Shown here: positions 33,087-42,370 of the stretch, piece by piece
How the letters are laid out: each line of letters begins with the position of its first letter
Numbering within the stretch: the first letter of the stretch is position 1
From: Lachnospiraceae bacterium
GTDB lineage: Bacteria; Bacillota; Clostridia; Lachnospirales; Lachnospiraceae
Direction: 5' to 3'
DNA length: 58,395 nt
Assembly (NCBI GenBank): GCA_017455005.1
Contig: JAFTBX010000144.1
Coordinates: 1 to 58,395 of the forward strand
Notes under the pieces: generated by a model
Database searches by the model: none
Told to the model about the DNA's origin: nothing
The model's input: the letters and a program-made list of their open reading frames with translations, nothing else
Translations under genes and position numbers: made by a program

Positions 33087-34958
33087 ATGGCCTACGACGG
33101 CATTGTAACAGCGGCAGTGATCCGTGAACTGAATGACCGGCTGCTCATGGGCAGTATCAGTAAAGTAGCTCAACCTGAAAAGGATGAGCTACTTTTAACG
33201 CTTAAGTGTAACAGACAGCAGCTGCGTCTGTGTATCTCAGCCAATGCTTCCACGCCGATGGTCTATCTCCGGGATGAGAATGAACTGTCCCCGGTGACAG
33301 CCCCCAATTTCTGCATGACGCTCCGCAAGCACATCGGCGGCGGCAGGATCACGCGCATCTTTCAGCCGGAAGCGGCAGGCTTCGGGACGACGGAAAGGGA
33401 TGCGGATCCGGACAAACAGGGTGCGCTTCCGATGCATGAGGGACTGGAGCGCATCATCGTATTTGTCATTGAGCACCTGGATGAGATGGGAGATGTCAGC
33501 GAGAAGTATCTGATCTGTGAGCTGATGGGAAAGCATTCCAACATCATCCTCACGAGATCCGACCTTACGATCATAGACAGCATCAAGCATGTTTCCCATA
33601 TGACGAGTTCTGTAAGGGAAGTACTGCCCGGCCGGACGTATTTCATACCGGATGCTGCAGCCAAGGCAAATCCTGTCCGGCTTTGCCGTGATGAATCTGC
33701 CTTTGCCGCTTTGATGGGCGGGGGTGCCGGCGGCGTCAGCATTTTCAAGCATATTTATCAGTCGATCACCGGTATCAGCCCGTCGGTTTCCGGAGAGATC
33801 CTGTTTCGGGCAGGCGTAGATCCGGATATCCCGCACGGGACGCTTCAAGATGACGACATTCACCGGATCTATACAGCCTTCTCCGCGATCATGGAAGATG
33901 TCCTGAAAGGTCAGTTTGAACCCTGCATCATCTATGAAGGGGAGCGCCTAACGGAGTTTTCCGCGATACGCCTTCTTTCGCTCGAGGGCGGCGACTTGAG
34001 CTGTGAGATATATGATTCCATATCCGAGGTCATCCGGCTGTTTTATGAGCGGAGAGACCGGCAGAACCGCATCCACGCCAAGTCCGAGGATATCCGCAGA
34101 GTCTTAAAGACACTGACGGAGCGCGCTTCCAAGAAGCTGGAGCTTCTGGAAAAGCAGTATAAGGATACCGATAAGCGCGATCAGTACAGGATATGGGGTG
34201 AACTGCTCAACACCTATGGATATTCCTTAAGCGGCGGTGAGGACCACCTCATCTGCAGCAATTACTATGACGAAGGCCGGGACATACGGATCCCGCTCGA
34301 TAAGACACTTTCAGCGCAGGAAAACGCGAAGAAATATTTTGAGCGCTATCAGAAGCTGAAGCGTACGAGAGAGGCTGTTGCGGTCCAGATCGAGGAGAGC
34401 AGGCAGACGCTCTGGCATCTGGATTCGATCACGACATCTCTTGCCCTATGCGAAGGTGAGGCGGATCTGAACGAACTGCGCCAGGAGATGGCGGAGGCAG
34501 GCTTCATACATAAAGGCAATGCCGGCAAGCCCCAGGGCAGCCGTAAAAACGAGAAGAAGTCACAGCCGCTGCATTTTGTGAGCTCTGACGGGATCGACAT
34601 CTATGTCGGAAGGAACAACTACCAGAACGAAGAGCTGGACTTTAAGATCGCCGATGCCAACGACTGGTGGTTTCATGCCAAGAACCGTCCGGGATCCCAT
34701 GTCATCGCGAAGACAGGCAGCCGGGAACTGCCGGATCAGACCTGCCTGGAGGCCGCAGCGCTTGCCGCGTACTACAGCAAGGCAGGGATCGCCGCAGGTG
34801 AAGGGATCAACAATCCTCAGAGCATGGACAGCAGCGAAAAGATCGAGGTCGATTATGTCCGCAGGCGAGAGTTGAAACGCGTTCCGGGAGCAGCACCGGG
34901 ATATGTGATTTACCACACAAATTACAGCATAGTCGTTGAACCGAAAGCAACGGTTTGA
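33087..34958 (+). CDS. rqcH: RqcH (NFACT family) ribosome quality-control factor
   Basis: 623 residues. NFACT-N domain from residue 1, helix-hairpin-helix and coiled coil in the middle, NFACT-R domain at about 495-615 (DGIDIYVGRNNYQNEEL, then HAKNRPGSHVI). RqcH binds split 60S-like 50S subunits and adds alanine tails to stalled chains. The usual Asp-Arg pair of the N domain reads Glu121-Arg122 (GLERII), and a ~24-residue insert (about 94-118) precedes it. The start after yebC has no clear binding site and is probably coupled. Confidence 0.92.
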   Translation: MAYDGIVTAAVIRELNDRLLMGSISKVAQPEKDELLLTLKCNRQQLRLCISANASTPMVYLRDENELSPVTAPNFCMTLRKHIGGGRITRIFQPEAAGFGTTERDADPDKQGALPMHEGLERIIVFVIEHLDEMGDVSEKYLICELMGKHSNIILTRSDLTIIDSIKHVSHMTSSVREVLPGRTYFIPDAAAKANPVRLCRDESAFAALMGGGAGGVSIFKHIYQSITGISPSVSGEILFRAGVDPDIPHGTLQDDDIHRIYTAFSAIMEDVLKGQFEPCIIYEGERLTEFSAIRLLSLEGGDLSCEIYDSISEVIRLFYERRDRQNRIHAKSEDIRRVLKTLTERASKKLELLEKQYKDTDKRDQYRIWGELLNTYGYSLSGGEDHLICSNYYDEGRDIRIPLDKTLSAQENAKKYFERYQKLKRTREAVAVQIEESRQTLWHLDSITTSLALCEGEADLNELRQEMAEAGFIHKGNAGKPQGSRKNEKKSQPLHFVSSDGIDIYVGRNNYQNEELDFKIADANDWWFHAKNRPGSHVIAKTGSRELPDQTCLEAAALAAYYSKAGIAAGEGINNPQSMDSSEKIEVDYVRRRELKRVPGAAPGYVIYHTNYSIVVEPKATV

Positions 34959-34964
34959 TATACT
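34936..34964 (+). promoter_or_regulatory. Promoter of the yicC-gmk-rpoZ-rimO-pgsA group
   Basis: TTGAAC (34936-34941), 17-base spacer, TATACT (34959-34964), inside and just after the end of rqcH. Confidence 0.6.
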
Positions 34965-35007
34965 TTAATGATAAGAAATCGGCATCACGCCGTAAAAAGG
35001 AGCATTT

Positions 35008-35898
35008 ATGTCTGAGATCAGAAGTATGACAGGCTTCGGCCGTGCAGAAACCGTGACGGATGACTACCGCATACTGGTGGAACTGAAGTCAGTCAATCAC
35101 CGTTACCTTGACCTTTCCATCAAGATGCCGAGGCGCTTTAACTGCTTTGAAGCCAGACTCAGACAGCTTTTGAAAGAATATATCGAACGCGGCAAGACGG
35201 ATGTATACATAACCTTTGAGGACTATACGGAAGGCAGCCGCCGCCTGATCTATAACCGCGAGCTTGCTTCGGAGTACCTCCAGCGGCTGAAGGAGATGGA
35301 GCAGGACTTCGGTATCCGCAACGACGTCAGCACTACGATGCTGGCGAGGTTCCCCGATGTGCTGGTCATGGAAGAAGGTTCAGACGACGAGGACCGTATG
35401 TGGGAGATGCTGGAGCCGGTTGTCAGAAAAGCGGCGAAAGCATTTGCGGATGACCGCGCGAGAGAGGGAGCCAATCTCCGTACGGATCTGCTGCAGAAGC
35501 TGGAACAGATCCGGCAGAACGTCTCGGATATCGTAGCGTTCTCTCCGTCCGTGGTAGAAGAATACCGCAGCCGTCTTTATAACAAGATCAGGGAAACGCT
35601 TGCTGACAGTTCACTGACGGCAGACGAAGGAAGAGTGGTCACGGAAGTGACGATCTTTGCCGACAAGGTATGCACGGACGAGGAAATGGTCCGTCTGCAG
35701 AGCCATGTAGACGCCATGACGAAGAAACTCGAGGCAGGCGGCAGCTGCGGAAGGGAGCTTGATTTCATTGCGCAGGAGATGAACCGCGAAGCGAACACGA
35801 CCCTTTCCAAGGCCAACAACCTGCAGATCGCGGACACGGCCATCGCCCTCAAGACCGCGATAGAAAAAGTACGTGAGCAAGTACAAAACATAGAATAA
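35008..35898 (+). CDS. YicC/YloC family endoribonuclease
   Basis: 296 residues, full length. Opens with the diagnostic RSMTGFGRAE and has ELKSVNHRYLDLSIKMPR; the C-terminus ends GRELDFIAQEMNREANTTLSKAN, both invariant family blocks. The family is a stress-related endoribonuclease. It precedes gmk as in most Firmicutes, but the small remA/ylzA gene often found between them is missing. Confidence 0.95.
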   Translation: MSEIRSMTGFGRAETVTDDYRILVELKSVNHRYLDLSIKMPRRFNCFEARLRQLLKEYIERGKTDVYITFEDYTEGSRRLIYNRELASEYLQRLKEMEQDFGIRNDVSTTMLARFPDVLVMEEGSDDEDRMWEMLEPVVRKAAKAFADDRAREGANLRTDLLQKLEQIRQNVSDIVAFSPSVVEEYRSRLYNKIRETLADSSLTADEGRVVTEVTIFADKVCTDEEMVRLQSHVDAMTKKLEAGGSCGRELDFIAQEMNREANTTLSKANNLQIADTAIALKTAIEKVREQVQNIE

Positions 35899-35914
35899 AT
35901 GGAGGCCCAATCAT

Positions 35915-36598
35915 ATGAATGATCGCGAAGACATGGAACGCAGAGAGCACCATCCGTTCGAACGTAAAAAGGGCATGCTGGTCGTAATCTCAGGCTTTTC
36001 AGGATCCGGCAAAGGCACGCTGATGAAGCAGCTGATGGAGAACTACGATTATTATTCGCTCTCCATTTCGGCAACCACCAGAGCACCCCGTGCGGGTGAG
36101 CAGGAGGGAAGGGAGTATTTCTTTGTCAGCAGGGAACGTTTTATGGAGATGATCCAGAACGATGAACTCCTTGAGTATGCCAAGTATGTTGACAACTACT
36201 ACGGTACGCCCCGTTCCTATGTTGAGCAGGAGATGGCGAAGGGCAAGGACGTTATCCTGGAGATCGAAATGCAGGGCGCTCTGAAGATCAAGGCAAAGTA
36301 TCCCGAGTCCGTCCTCGTATTTATCACACCTCCGACTGTTGAGGAGCTGATCGCGCGTCTCAGAAAGCGCGGAACGGAGACGGAAGAAGTCATCCGCAAG
36401 CGTCTTGAGAAGGCAGCGATGGAAGCGGAAGGCATCGAGGCATACGATTATATCCTTGTTAACGATAACCTTGACAAGACCGCGAAGCATCTGAACTATC
36501 TGATCCAGGACCAGCATATGCGCGTGCGCAGTCAGATCGAGTTCCTGGAGAGGATCCGGAAGGAACTCAGAGTGAATTACGCGTACATGAATCAGTAA
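35915..36598 (+). CDS. gmk: Guanylate kinase
   Basis: 227 residues, start ATG 35915 nine bases after GGAGG. Phosphorylates GMP to GDP. P-loop GFSGSGKGT at 27-35; SATTRAPRAGEQEGREYFF binds GMP; GTPRSYVE follows. A polar 20-residue N-terminal extension (MNDREDMERREHHPF) precedes the usual start; the binding site supports it. Confidence 0.96.
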   Translation: MNDREDMERREHHPFERKKGMLVVISGFSGSGKGTLMKQLMENYDYYSLSISATTRAPRAGEQEGREYFFVSRERFMEMIQNDELLEYAKYVDNYYGTPRSYVEQEMAKGKDVILEIEMQGALKIKAKYPESVLVFITPPTVEELIARLRKRGTETEEVIRKRLEKAAMEAEGIEAYDYILVNDNLDKTAKHLNYLIQDQHMRVRSQIEFLERIRKELRVNYAYMNQ

Positions 36599-36618
36599 AT
36601 TAAAGATAGCGATACCCG

Positions 36619-36669
36619 GCGCAGTCGGGCTCAAAGCTCAGGTAAGACGCTTATGAGCACCGACTGTGC
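36619..36669 (+). repeat. Long hairpin between gmk and rpoZ
   Basis: GCGCAGTCGG-GCTCA pairs with TGAGC-ACCGACTGTGC (one wobble, one bulge); AAGC/GCTT extend the stem inward. No T-run follows. It fills half of the 118-base gap and may be a processing site or a regulatory leader of rpoZ. Confidence 0.55.
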
Positions 36670-36716
36670 GGAAAAGCGACTGATCTATACAGTTACAGAA
36701 AGGCAGGTAACACACC

Positions 36717-36965
36717 ATGGCAATGTTATATCCGACCTACGGAGATATCATTAACAAAGTAAATACGACCAGCGGACAGGAAGAGCCGGTCATCAGCAGC
36801 AGATACTCTGTCGTTATCGCGGCAGCAAAGAGAGCAAGACAGCTGGTAGACGGCGCTCCGACTGAGGAAGATCTGATCGATGATAAGCCGCTGACGGCTG
36901 CGATCGATGAGATCTATACCGGTCAGATCAAGATCCTTCCGAAAGAGAAAGAAAAAGAGGATTGA
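36717..36965 (+). CDS. rpoZ: RNA polymerase omega subunit
   Basis: 82 residues, start behind GGCAGGTAA. Assembles beta' into RNA polymerase. MLYPTYGDIINK matches the clostridial N-terminus, SSRYSVVIAAAKRARQL is the conserved core, and KPLTAAIDEIYTGQI the C-terminal part. Follows gmk as usual; its stop is 6 bases before the chosen rimO start. Confidence 0.94.
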   Translation: MAMLYPTYGDIINKVNTTSGQEEPVISSRYSVVIAAAKRARQLVDGAPTEEDLIDDKPLTAAIDEIYTGQIKILPKEKEKED

Positions 36966-36970
36966 TTCTG

Positions 36971-38428
36971 TTGGCAGGCGACGGAAGAAAAACTGATAAC
37001 GTAAAGCGGGGCGGAAGGACAAAACGGGTCCATATGATCTCGCTCGGCTGTGACAAGAATCTCGTGGACTCCGAGAAAACGCTCGGACTGCTTTGCAAAG
37101 AAGGCTACAGCTATACGGATGATCCGTACCTTGCGGACGTTATCCTTGTCAATACCTGCTGTTTTATCAGGGATGCCAAGGACGAAAGCGTGCAGACGCT
37201 TCTGGAGATGACGGATCTCAAGAAGGAGATGGGTGAGGCAGCGCCTCTGCTCGTTGTTATGGGCTGCATGGCTGAGCGCTACAAGGACGAGATCCAGGAA
37301 ACGCTGCCTGAAGTGGATGTCCTTGTCGGAACCAATTCCTGGCAGGATATCACTGAGATCCTGAAAGCGCATGAGGCAAAGACCCGCCTGGAAGGAGACG
37401 GGGATTCAGCAGTAAATGGTGCTTCTGTAAATGCTGTCCATTCCGGTTCTTTCAGGGATATTTCCGCCAATGCTTTCCTTGAAAAGCCGGTACGTGAACG
37501 CTTTATCACAGCCGGCGGGCATTATGCTTATCTCAAGATCGCGGAAGGCTGCGGTAAGAACTGTACTTACTGCATCATTCCGTCACTGAAGGGAAAGTTC
37601 CGTTCAGTTCCCATGGAGGATCTTGTGGAAGAGGCGAAGCGGCTTGCGGAGGACGGCGTCAAGGAACTGATCCTGATCGCGCAGGAAACGACGCTTTACG
37701 GCGTGGATCTGTACGGTGAAAAGCGCCTTCCGGCACTGCTCGAAGCTCTGAACGCGATCGACGGCATTCGCTGGATCCGGATCATGTACTGCTATCCGGA
37801 GGAGATCACGGATGAGCTTGTTGACGCGATTCGAAGACTCCCGAAGGTATGTCATTATCTGGATATTCCGATCCAGCACGCTTCGGATCACATTTTAAGA
37901 AGAATGGCCCGGCGGACGACGCATGATGAGATCGTCGCGAGGATCAGGGAACTCAGGGAAGCAATCCCTGATATTGTGCTTCGTACGACGATGATCTCGG
38001 GCTTTCCGGGAGAGACAGATGCAGATCATAAGATCCTTACTGAATTTGTTCGTGAAATGGAGTTCGATCGGCTCGGTGACTTCGAATACTCAAGAGAAGA
38101 AGGAACTGCGGCCGCGGCATTTAGTCATCAGGTTTCAGCCAAAGTCAAAGGATTGAGACGTGCGGAGATCATGGAGATCCAGCAGCAGATCGCCTGGAAG
38201 AAGGCGAAGCAGAAGGTTGGTACCGAGCTGGAGGTCATGATCGAAGGACGGCTGGCTGACCAGGACGGCAGCATTTACGTAGGACGTACCTACATGGATG
38301 CACCAGACGTTGACGGACTGATCTATATTGATACAAATTGCCGGGAGTTCATGACGGGTGACATCGTTCGCGCGCGTGTGACCGGCGCTCATGAATATGA
38401 CCTGTTGGGAGAACTGACAGGCGCATAA
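36971..38428 (+). CDS. rimO: Ribosomal protein S12 methylthiotransferase
   Basis: 485 residues if TTG 36971 is used (AGAGG ten bases upstream); TTG 36962 overlaps the rpoZ stop, and the first ATG at 37033 would cut close to the first Cys. Radical SAM enzyme adding a methylthio group to Asp of S12. The N-terminal cluster uses Cys in SLGCDKNLVDSE, NTCCF and MGCMAE; the SAM cluster is CGKNCTYC; a TRAM domain ends the chain. SLGCDKNLVDSE separates RimO from MiaB. Confidence 0.94.
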   Translation: MAGDGRKTDNVKRGGRTKRVHMISLGCDKNLVDSEKTLGLLCKEGYSYTDDPYLADVILVNTCCFIRDAKDESVQTLLEMTDLKKEMGEAAPLLVVMGCMAERYKDEIQETLPEVDVLVGTNSWQDITEILKAHEAKTRLEGDGDSAVNGASVNAVHSGSFRDISANAFLEKPVRERFITAGGHYAYLKIAEGCGKNCTYCIIPSLKGKFRSVPMEDLVEEAKRLAEDGVKELILIAQETTLYGVDLYGEKRLPALLEALNAIDGIRWIRIMYCYPEEITDELVDAIRRLPKVCHYLDIPIQHASDHILRRMARRTTHDEIVARIRELREAIPDIVLRTTMISGFPGETDADHKILTEFVREMEFDRLGDFEYSREEGTAAAAFSHQVSAKVKGLRRAEIMEIQQQIAWKKAKQKVGTELEVMIEGRLADQDGSIYVGRTYMDAPDVDGLIYIDTNCREFMTGDIVRARVTGAHEYDLLGELTGA

Positions 38429-38434
38429 AGAGGC

Positions 38435-39124
38435 ATGAAGATGAATCTTCCAAACAAACTGACCTGTTTAAGGGTCATAATGATACCTTTTTTTGTGATC
38501 GCGATGATACTGAGTCTCCGCTTGTCATCGGTAACGGTGGCACTGATCGGCGAGGATGTCGGTGCGATGGCGTATGGTACGGGTGCTTTGGGCGGCGCTT
38601 TCGGCGTTTACGGCCTGCGGCATGCTGCAATCGTGGGTGACCCCGGCGCGAACCCGTTTGTCATGTGGAGATGGATCGCGTTTGTGATCTTCTGTCTGGC
38701 ATCCTTTACGGATTTTCTGGACGGCTATATCGCACGCAAGAATAATCTTGTAACGGATTTCGGCAAGTTCATGGATCCGCTCGCGGATAAGCTCCTTGTC
38801 TGTTCCGCGCTGATCCTGCTGACGGCGGAAGGCTCTCTTCCCGCATGGGTAGTTATAATAATCATCGCGAGAGAGTTCATCATCAGCGGCTTCCGTCTTG
38901 TTGCGGCAGATAACGGTATTGTTATCGCTGCAAGCTGGTGGGGCAAGTTTAAGACGGTTTCACAGATGCTTCTCTGCATGCTTCTGATCCTGCCGAAGCT
39001 CCCGATGATCGTCGGTGATGCTGTGATCACTGTGTTGACGGCCATCGTGGTACTGCTCACACTGATCTCACTGATCGACTACATGACAAAGAATATCAAA
39101 GTCATCACCGAAGGCGGTATGTGA
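38435..39124 (+). CDS. pgsA: CDP-diacylglycerol-glycerol-3-phosphate 3-phosphatidyltransferase
   Basis: 229 residues. Membrane enzyme of phosphatidylglycerol synthesis. The CDP-alcohol motif is in DFLDGYIAR and the following FGKFMDPLADK; MNLPNKLTCLRVIMIP is the standard start. Between the first and second spans there is an extra ~45-residue Gly/Ala-rich segment (about 27-72) not present in ordinary ~180-residue PgsA. Follows rimO as in many Firmicutes. Confidence 0.93.
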   Translation: MKMNLPNKLTCLRVIMIPFFVIAMILSLRLSSVTVALIGEDVGAMAYGTGALGGAFGVYGLRHAAIVGDPGANPFVMWRWIAFVIFCLASFTDFLDGYIARKNNLVTDFGKFMDPLADKLLVCSALILLTAEGSLPAWVVIIIIAREFIISGFRLVAADNGIVIAASWWGKFKTVSQMLLCMLLILPKLPMIVGDAVITVLTAIVVLLTLISLIDYMTKNIKVITEGGM

Positions 39125-39178
39125 TCCGCCCGGGATGACAGGAGAGGCCGGACCCGGTTCGCGGGCCGGAGATAATCA

Positions 39179-40156
39179 TTGATCATTTTTACGATACTCA
39201 AATGGATAGGCATTATACTGCTGATCGTGCTCGGGCTGATACTGCTCGCGCTTCTGATCGTGCTTTTTGTTCCTGTTCGGTATCGTATCAGCGGCAGTTT
39301 TCTATCGGATATTCCTGACGGATCAGCCTCAGCAAGCTGGCTTTTAGGAGCAGTCAGAGGAGGCGCCGAGTATCACCGGCCGGAAAAGGCCGGAGACAGA
39401 CCGGCTGGCGTCAGTGCCTTTGTGAAAGTTCTCTGGATCACGTTGTTTGAGATCCCGGAGAAACAGGAGGAACCGGAGACTCCGTCTGAAAGTAAAACTG
39501 AGGATACTTCCACAGACGGGCAGGCTTTATCTGAGGATGCGGTACAGCCGGTTCAGGAACCGGTTTTGGTGCAGGCCAACGAGGAACCCAAAGAGATTAA
39601 GCCGGAGATCCATGCTGCCGCAGTTGAGAGTGAAAACGTACCGGAAACGGCGGCATTGTCCGAAACCGAAGAACCCGCCGGCCGGTTTGAAAGATTCACA
39701 TCGAGGATCTCGGCATGGTGGAAGGATGTATCCTCAACGGTCAAGGCGCTGTACCGCAGCATTAAAAAGCGGACAGACGGCATTGAAAAGATCAAGGATA
39801 TGATCACTGCGGAGTCCAACCGTAAGGAAATGGATCTGGTGAAACGCGGACTCTTAAGGATCCTCAAAGAGCTTGCACCGCGTAAAGGCAGCGGAAGAAT
39901 CGAGCTTGGCACGGGCGATCCTTACTCCACAGGACAGATCATGCAGATCTTCGCGATGCTGTATCCTCTGTACGGCGACTCTGTCGAAGTAATTCCGGAG
40001 TTTGTGGAATCCGTTCATGACGCGGAAGGCGATATCAGTGGTGCCGTGCGTATGTTCCCGATCGTATGGTCGGTTCTGCGCTGCATACTGAGCAAACGTC
40101 TGCGCGCTATTTTCAAAAAGAGCAAGAAGATCCTGGACCAGGAGATCCTGGCCTGA
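39179..40156 (+). CDS. DUF2953 (YtfI-like) membrane-anchored protein
   Basis: 325 residues from TTG 39179, seven bases after GGAG. One strong N-terminal membrane span (about 8-32), a long acidic linker rich in Glu, Pro and Thr (~85-165), then the conserved C-terminal part (ELGTGDPYSTGQI, AMLYPLYGD) of DUF2953. In Bacillus its relative ytfI sits beside ytfJ; here too the next gene is gerW/ytfJ, supporting a spore-related role. Confidence 0.8.
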   Translation: MIIFTILKWIGIILLIVLGLILLALLIVLFVPVRYRISGSFLSDIPDGSASASWLLGAVRGGAEYHRPEKAGDRPAGVSAFVKVLWITLFEIPEKQEEPETPSESKTEDTSTDGQALSEDAVQPVQEPVLVQANEEPKEIKPEIHAAAVESENVPETAALSETEEPAGRFERFTSRISAWWKDVSSTVKALYRSIKKRTDGIEKIKDMITAESNRKEMDLVKRGLLRILKELAPRKGSGRIELGTGDPYSTGQIMQIFAMLYPLYGDSVEVIPEFVESVHDAEGDISGAVRMFPIVWSVLRCILSKRLRAIFKKSKKILDQEILA

Positions 40157-40185
40157 GATCATGATTTAATGAGTGAGGTACTGTC

Positions 40186-40662
40186 ATGGGAAAGATCAGT
40201 GACAATGTAAAAGTGGACTATAATGTGACGAACGACGGCCTTGGCATGACGCTGCAGGCACTTTTTAAGGGCATGGAGGGGCTGGTGCAGTCCAAGACGG
40301 TCGTGGGAGAACCGGTGCAGATCGGTGACGCTACACTTGTCCCGCTGGTGGAAGTCTCGGCAGGACTCGCAAGCGGCGCGCTAAAAAACAACGCCAAGAA
40401 TAACGGCGCAGGCGCCATGAGCGCAAAGCTTTCTCCGGTCGCAATGCTGATCATTCAGGACGGACGCACCAGACTGGTCAATGTGAAGAACCAGGATGTT
40501 ATGACCAGACTGCTGGATCTGATCCCCGAAGCCATCGACAAGATCACAAAAGGCTCAGTCAGTCCGGAGGCTAAAGAGGCCGCGAAGGATATGCTGGACA
40601 AGGACAGCGCGGATGACGGTCTGCTGGACCATATCGAGATCGTAACAGCCAACGAAGGCTGA
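40186..40662 (+). CDS. gerW: GerW/YtfJ family sporulation protein
   Basis: 158 residues. Pfam Spore_YtfJ-type: GDATLVPLVEVSAGLASG in the middle and a Gly/Asn/Ala-rich segment followed by SPVAMLIIQDGRTRLVNV. In Bacillus the protein is made in the forespore and needed for L-alanine germination. Start behind GTGAGG. Its presence suggests the host can, or its ancestors could, form spores. Confidence 0.9.
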   Translation: MGKISDNVKVDYNVTNDGLGMTLQALFKGMEGLVQSKTVVGEPVQIGDATLVPLVEVSAGLASGALKNNAKNNGAGAMSAKLSPVAMLIIQDGRTRLVNVKNQDVMTRLLDLIPEAIDKITKGSVSPEAKEAAKDMLDKDSADDGLLDHIEIVTANEG

Positions 40663-40714
40663 TACCATATCATAGGCAAGTCAGTACTATTATTACCAGG
40701 GAGGTTCTGTGAGG

Positions 40715-42217
40715 ATGTTATATCATAGCACAAGAAGCAAGAAGGAAATGGTTGGCGCGAAAGAAGCGGTCCTGACAGGACTTTGCCCGGACGGCGGTCT
40801 GTTTGTCAGTGATGACCTTTTCAATGTCAAGCCTGACATGAAGGCACTGATGGACATGGAGTATGAAGAGATTGTTTATGAGATCTTCCGCCTGCTTCTG
40901 ACCGATTACAGTGATGAGGAACTGAAGGACTGCATTGCCAAGGCATATAAAGGCAAGTTCGTGACGGAAGATCTGACTCCGCTTACCGAGATCGGAGACG
41001 ATTATCTGCTGGAGCTTTATCATGGTCCGACGGCTGCATTCAAGGACCTCGCGCTTTGTATGCTTCCGCAGCTGATGAGCAAGGCTCTGAAGGACGAAAA
41101 GGTTATGATCCTGACCGCTACCAGCGGTGACACGGGCAAGGCAGCTCTTGCGGGCTTTAAGGACGCGGAAAACATCGGCATTACGGTCTTTTATCCGCAT
41201 GGCGGTGTCAGCGACATCCAGTATCTGCAGATGGCGACCGCAGAGGGTGCCAATGTCAATGTTGCGGCGGTTCGCGGCAATTTCGACGACTGCCAGACCG
41301 GCGTGAAGAAGATCTTCGCGGAGTGCTCAGACGAGTTCAGAGAAGAGAAAAAGATCAGCCTTTCCAGTGCAAACTCGATCAATGTCGGACGTCTGGTCCC
41401 GCAGATCATTTATTATATCGAGGCCTATAAGCAGCTTGCGAAGAGAAATGTCGTCAGCTTCGGCGATCCGGTCGATTTTGTTGTACCGACCGGCAATTTC
41501 GGCGATATTCTGGCGGGTTACTATGCAAAGGTCCTCGGACTTCCGGTGGGACGCCTGATCGTCGCATCCAATGAAAATAACGTTCTGACGGATTTCTTCG
41601 CCAACGGTGTTTACAACAAGAAACGTCCGTTTGTTAAAACGATCTCTCCGAGCATGGACATCCTTGTTTCTTCGAACCTCGAGCGTATGCTGTACTATGC
41701 AGCTGACGGCGACTGCGATTATGTAGCAGGTCTGATGAAGGACCTCAGCGAGAAAGGCAGCTTTGAGATCACGGATGAAGTTATGGCAAAGCTGGACGAG
41801 ACCTTTGACGCCGCTTATGCGGACAACGAAGAGTGCAAGGCCGCGATCCGTGATGCATATCAGAAGGACGGCAGGCTGATCGATCCACATACTGCCTGCG
41901 GCTATCTCGTTGCGAACCGCATGGAACAGGATGAGGAAGAATGCGGCGAACTTGGAAATCCGGTGGTCATTCTCTCTACGGCGAGCCCCTTCAAGTTCGC
42001 GAAGGACGTCTATGAGGCGATCTTCGGAGAGCTTACTACCGATGACGGCCATGAGCCGGACGGCTTTGACTACATGCATGCTCTGGCAGAAAGAACGGGC
42101 CATGAGGTACCGGCTTCACTTGCCGAGCTGAAGACGAAGCCGATCCTTCATAAGAGCGTCGTTGACGTTGATGATATGGAGGATTTTGTCGAGGACAGCC
42201 TGAAGGTCCTCGCGTGA
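40715..42217 (+). CDS. thrC: Threonine synthase
   Basis: 500 residues from ATG 40715 (AGGGAGG ten bases upstream; GTG 40709 is also possible). PLP enzyme making threonine from O-phosphohomoserine. LYHGPTAAFKDLAL carries the PLP lysine (Lys110), preceded by the MLYHSTRSKK start typical of the long, class II type threonine synthases. SGDTGKAAL binds the phosphate. Stands alone with its own terminator. Confidence 0.95.
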   Translation: MLYHSTRSKKEMVGAKEAVLTGLCPDGGLFVSDDLFNVKPDMKALMDMEYEEIVYEIFRLLLTDYSDEELKDCIAKAYKGKFVTEDLTPLTEIGDDYLLELYHGPTAAFKDLALCMLPQLMSKALKDEKVMILTATSGDTGKAALAGFKDAENIGITVFYPHGGVSDIQYLQMATAEGANVNVAAVRGNFDDCQTGVKKIFAECSDEFREEKKISLSSANSINVGRLVPQIIYYIEAYKQLAKRNVVSFGDPVDFVVPTGNFGDILAGYYAKVLGLPVGRLIVASNENNVLTDFFANGVYNKKRPFVKTISPSMDILVSSNLERMLYYAADGDCDYVAGLMKDLSEKGSFEITDEVMAKLDETFDAAYADNEECKAAIRDAYQKDGRLIDPHTACGYLVANRMEQDEEECGELGNPVVILSTASPFKFAKDVYEAIFGELTTDDGHEPDGFDYMHALAERTGHEVPASLAELKTKPILHKSVVDVDDMEDFVEDSLKVLA

Positions 42218-42316
42218 CGTGTCAATAGTGAAATATCATTAACTGTACGAACTGCAGGAAAAACCATCTTTCTTTGCGAAAGCTGCAGGTCCTGCAGTCA
42301 TTATAAAAATTAGATC

Positions 42317-42355
42317 ATCACCCATGTCAGTACCGCCGCATGGGTGATTCTTTCT
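42317..42355 (+). terminator. Terminator of thrC
   Basis: ATCACCCATG pairs perfectly with CATGGGTGAT around a 12-base loop, followed by TCTTTCTG. Confidence 0.75.
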
Positions 42356-42370
42356 GTCAATCAACGCATA

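Noticed and set aside
42344..42370. Upstream GTG start for MATE copy 2
   Set aside because: It lies within the thrC terminator stem and has no ribosome binding site.
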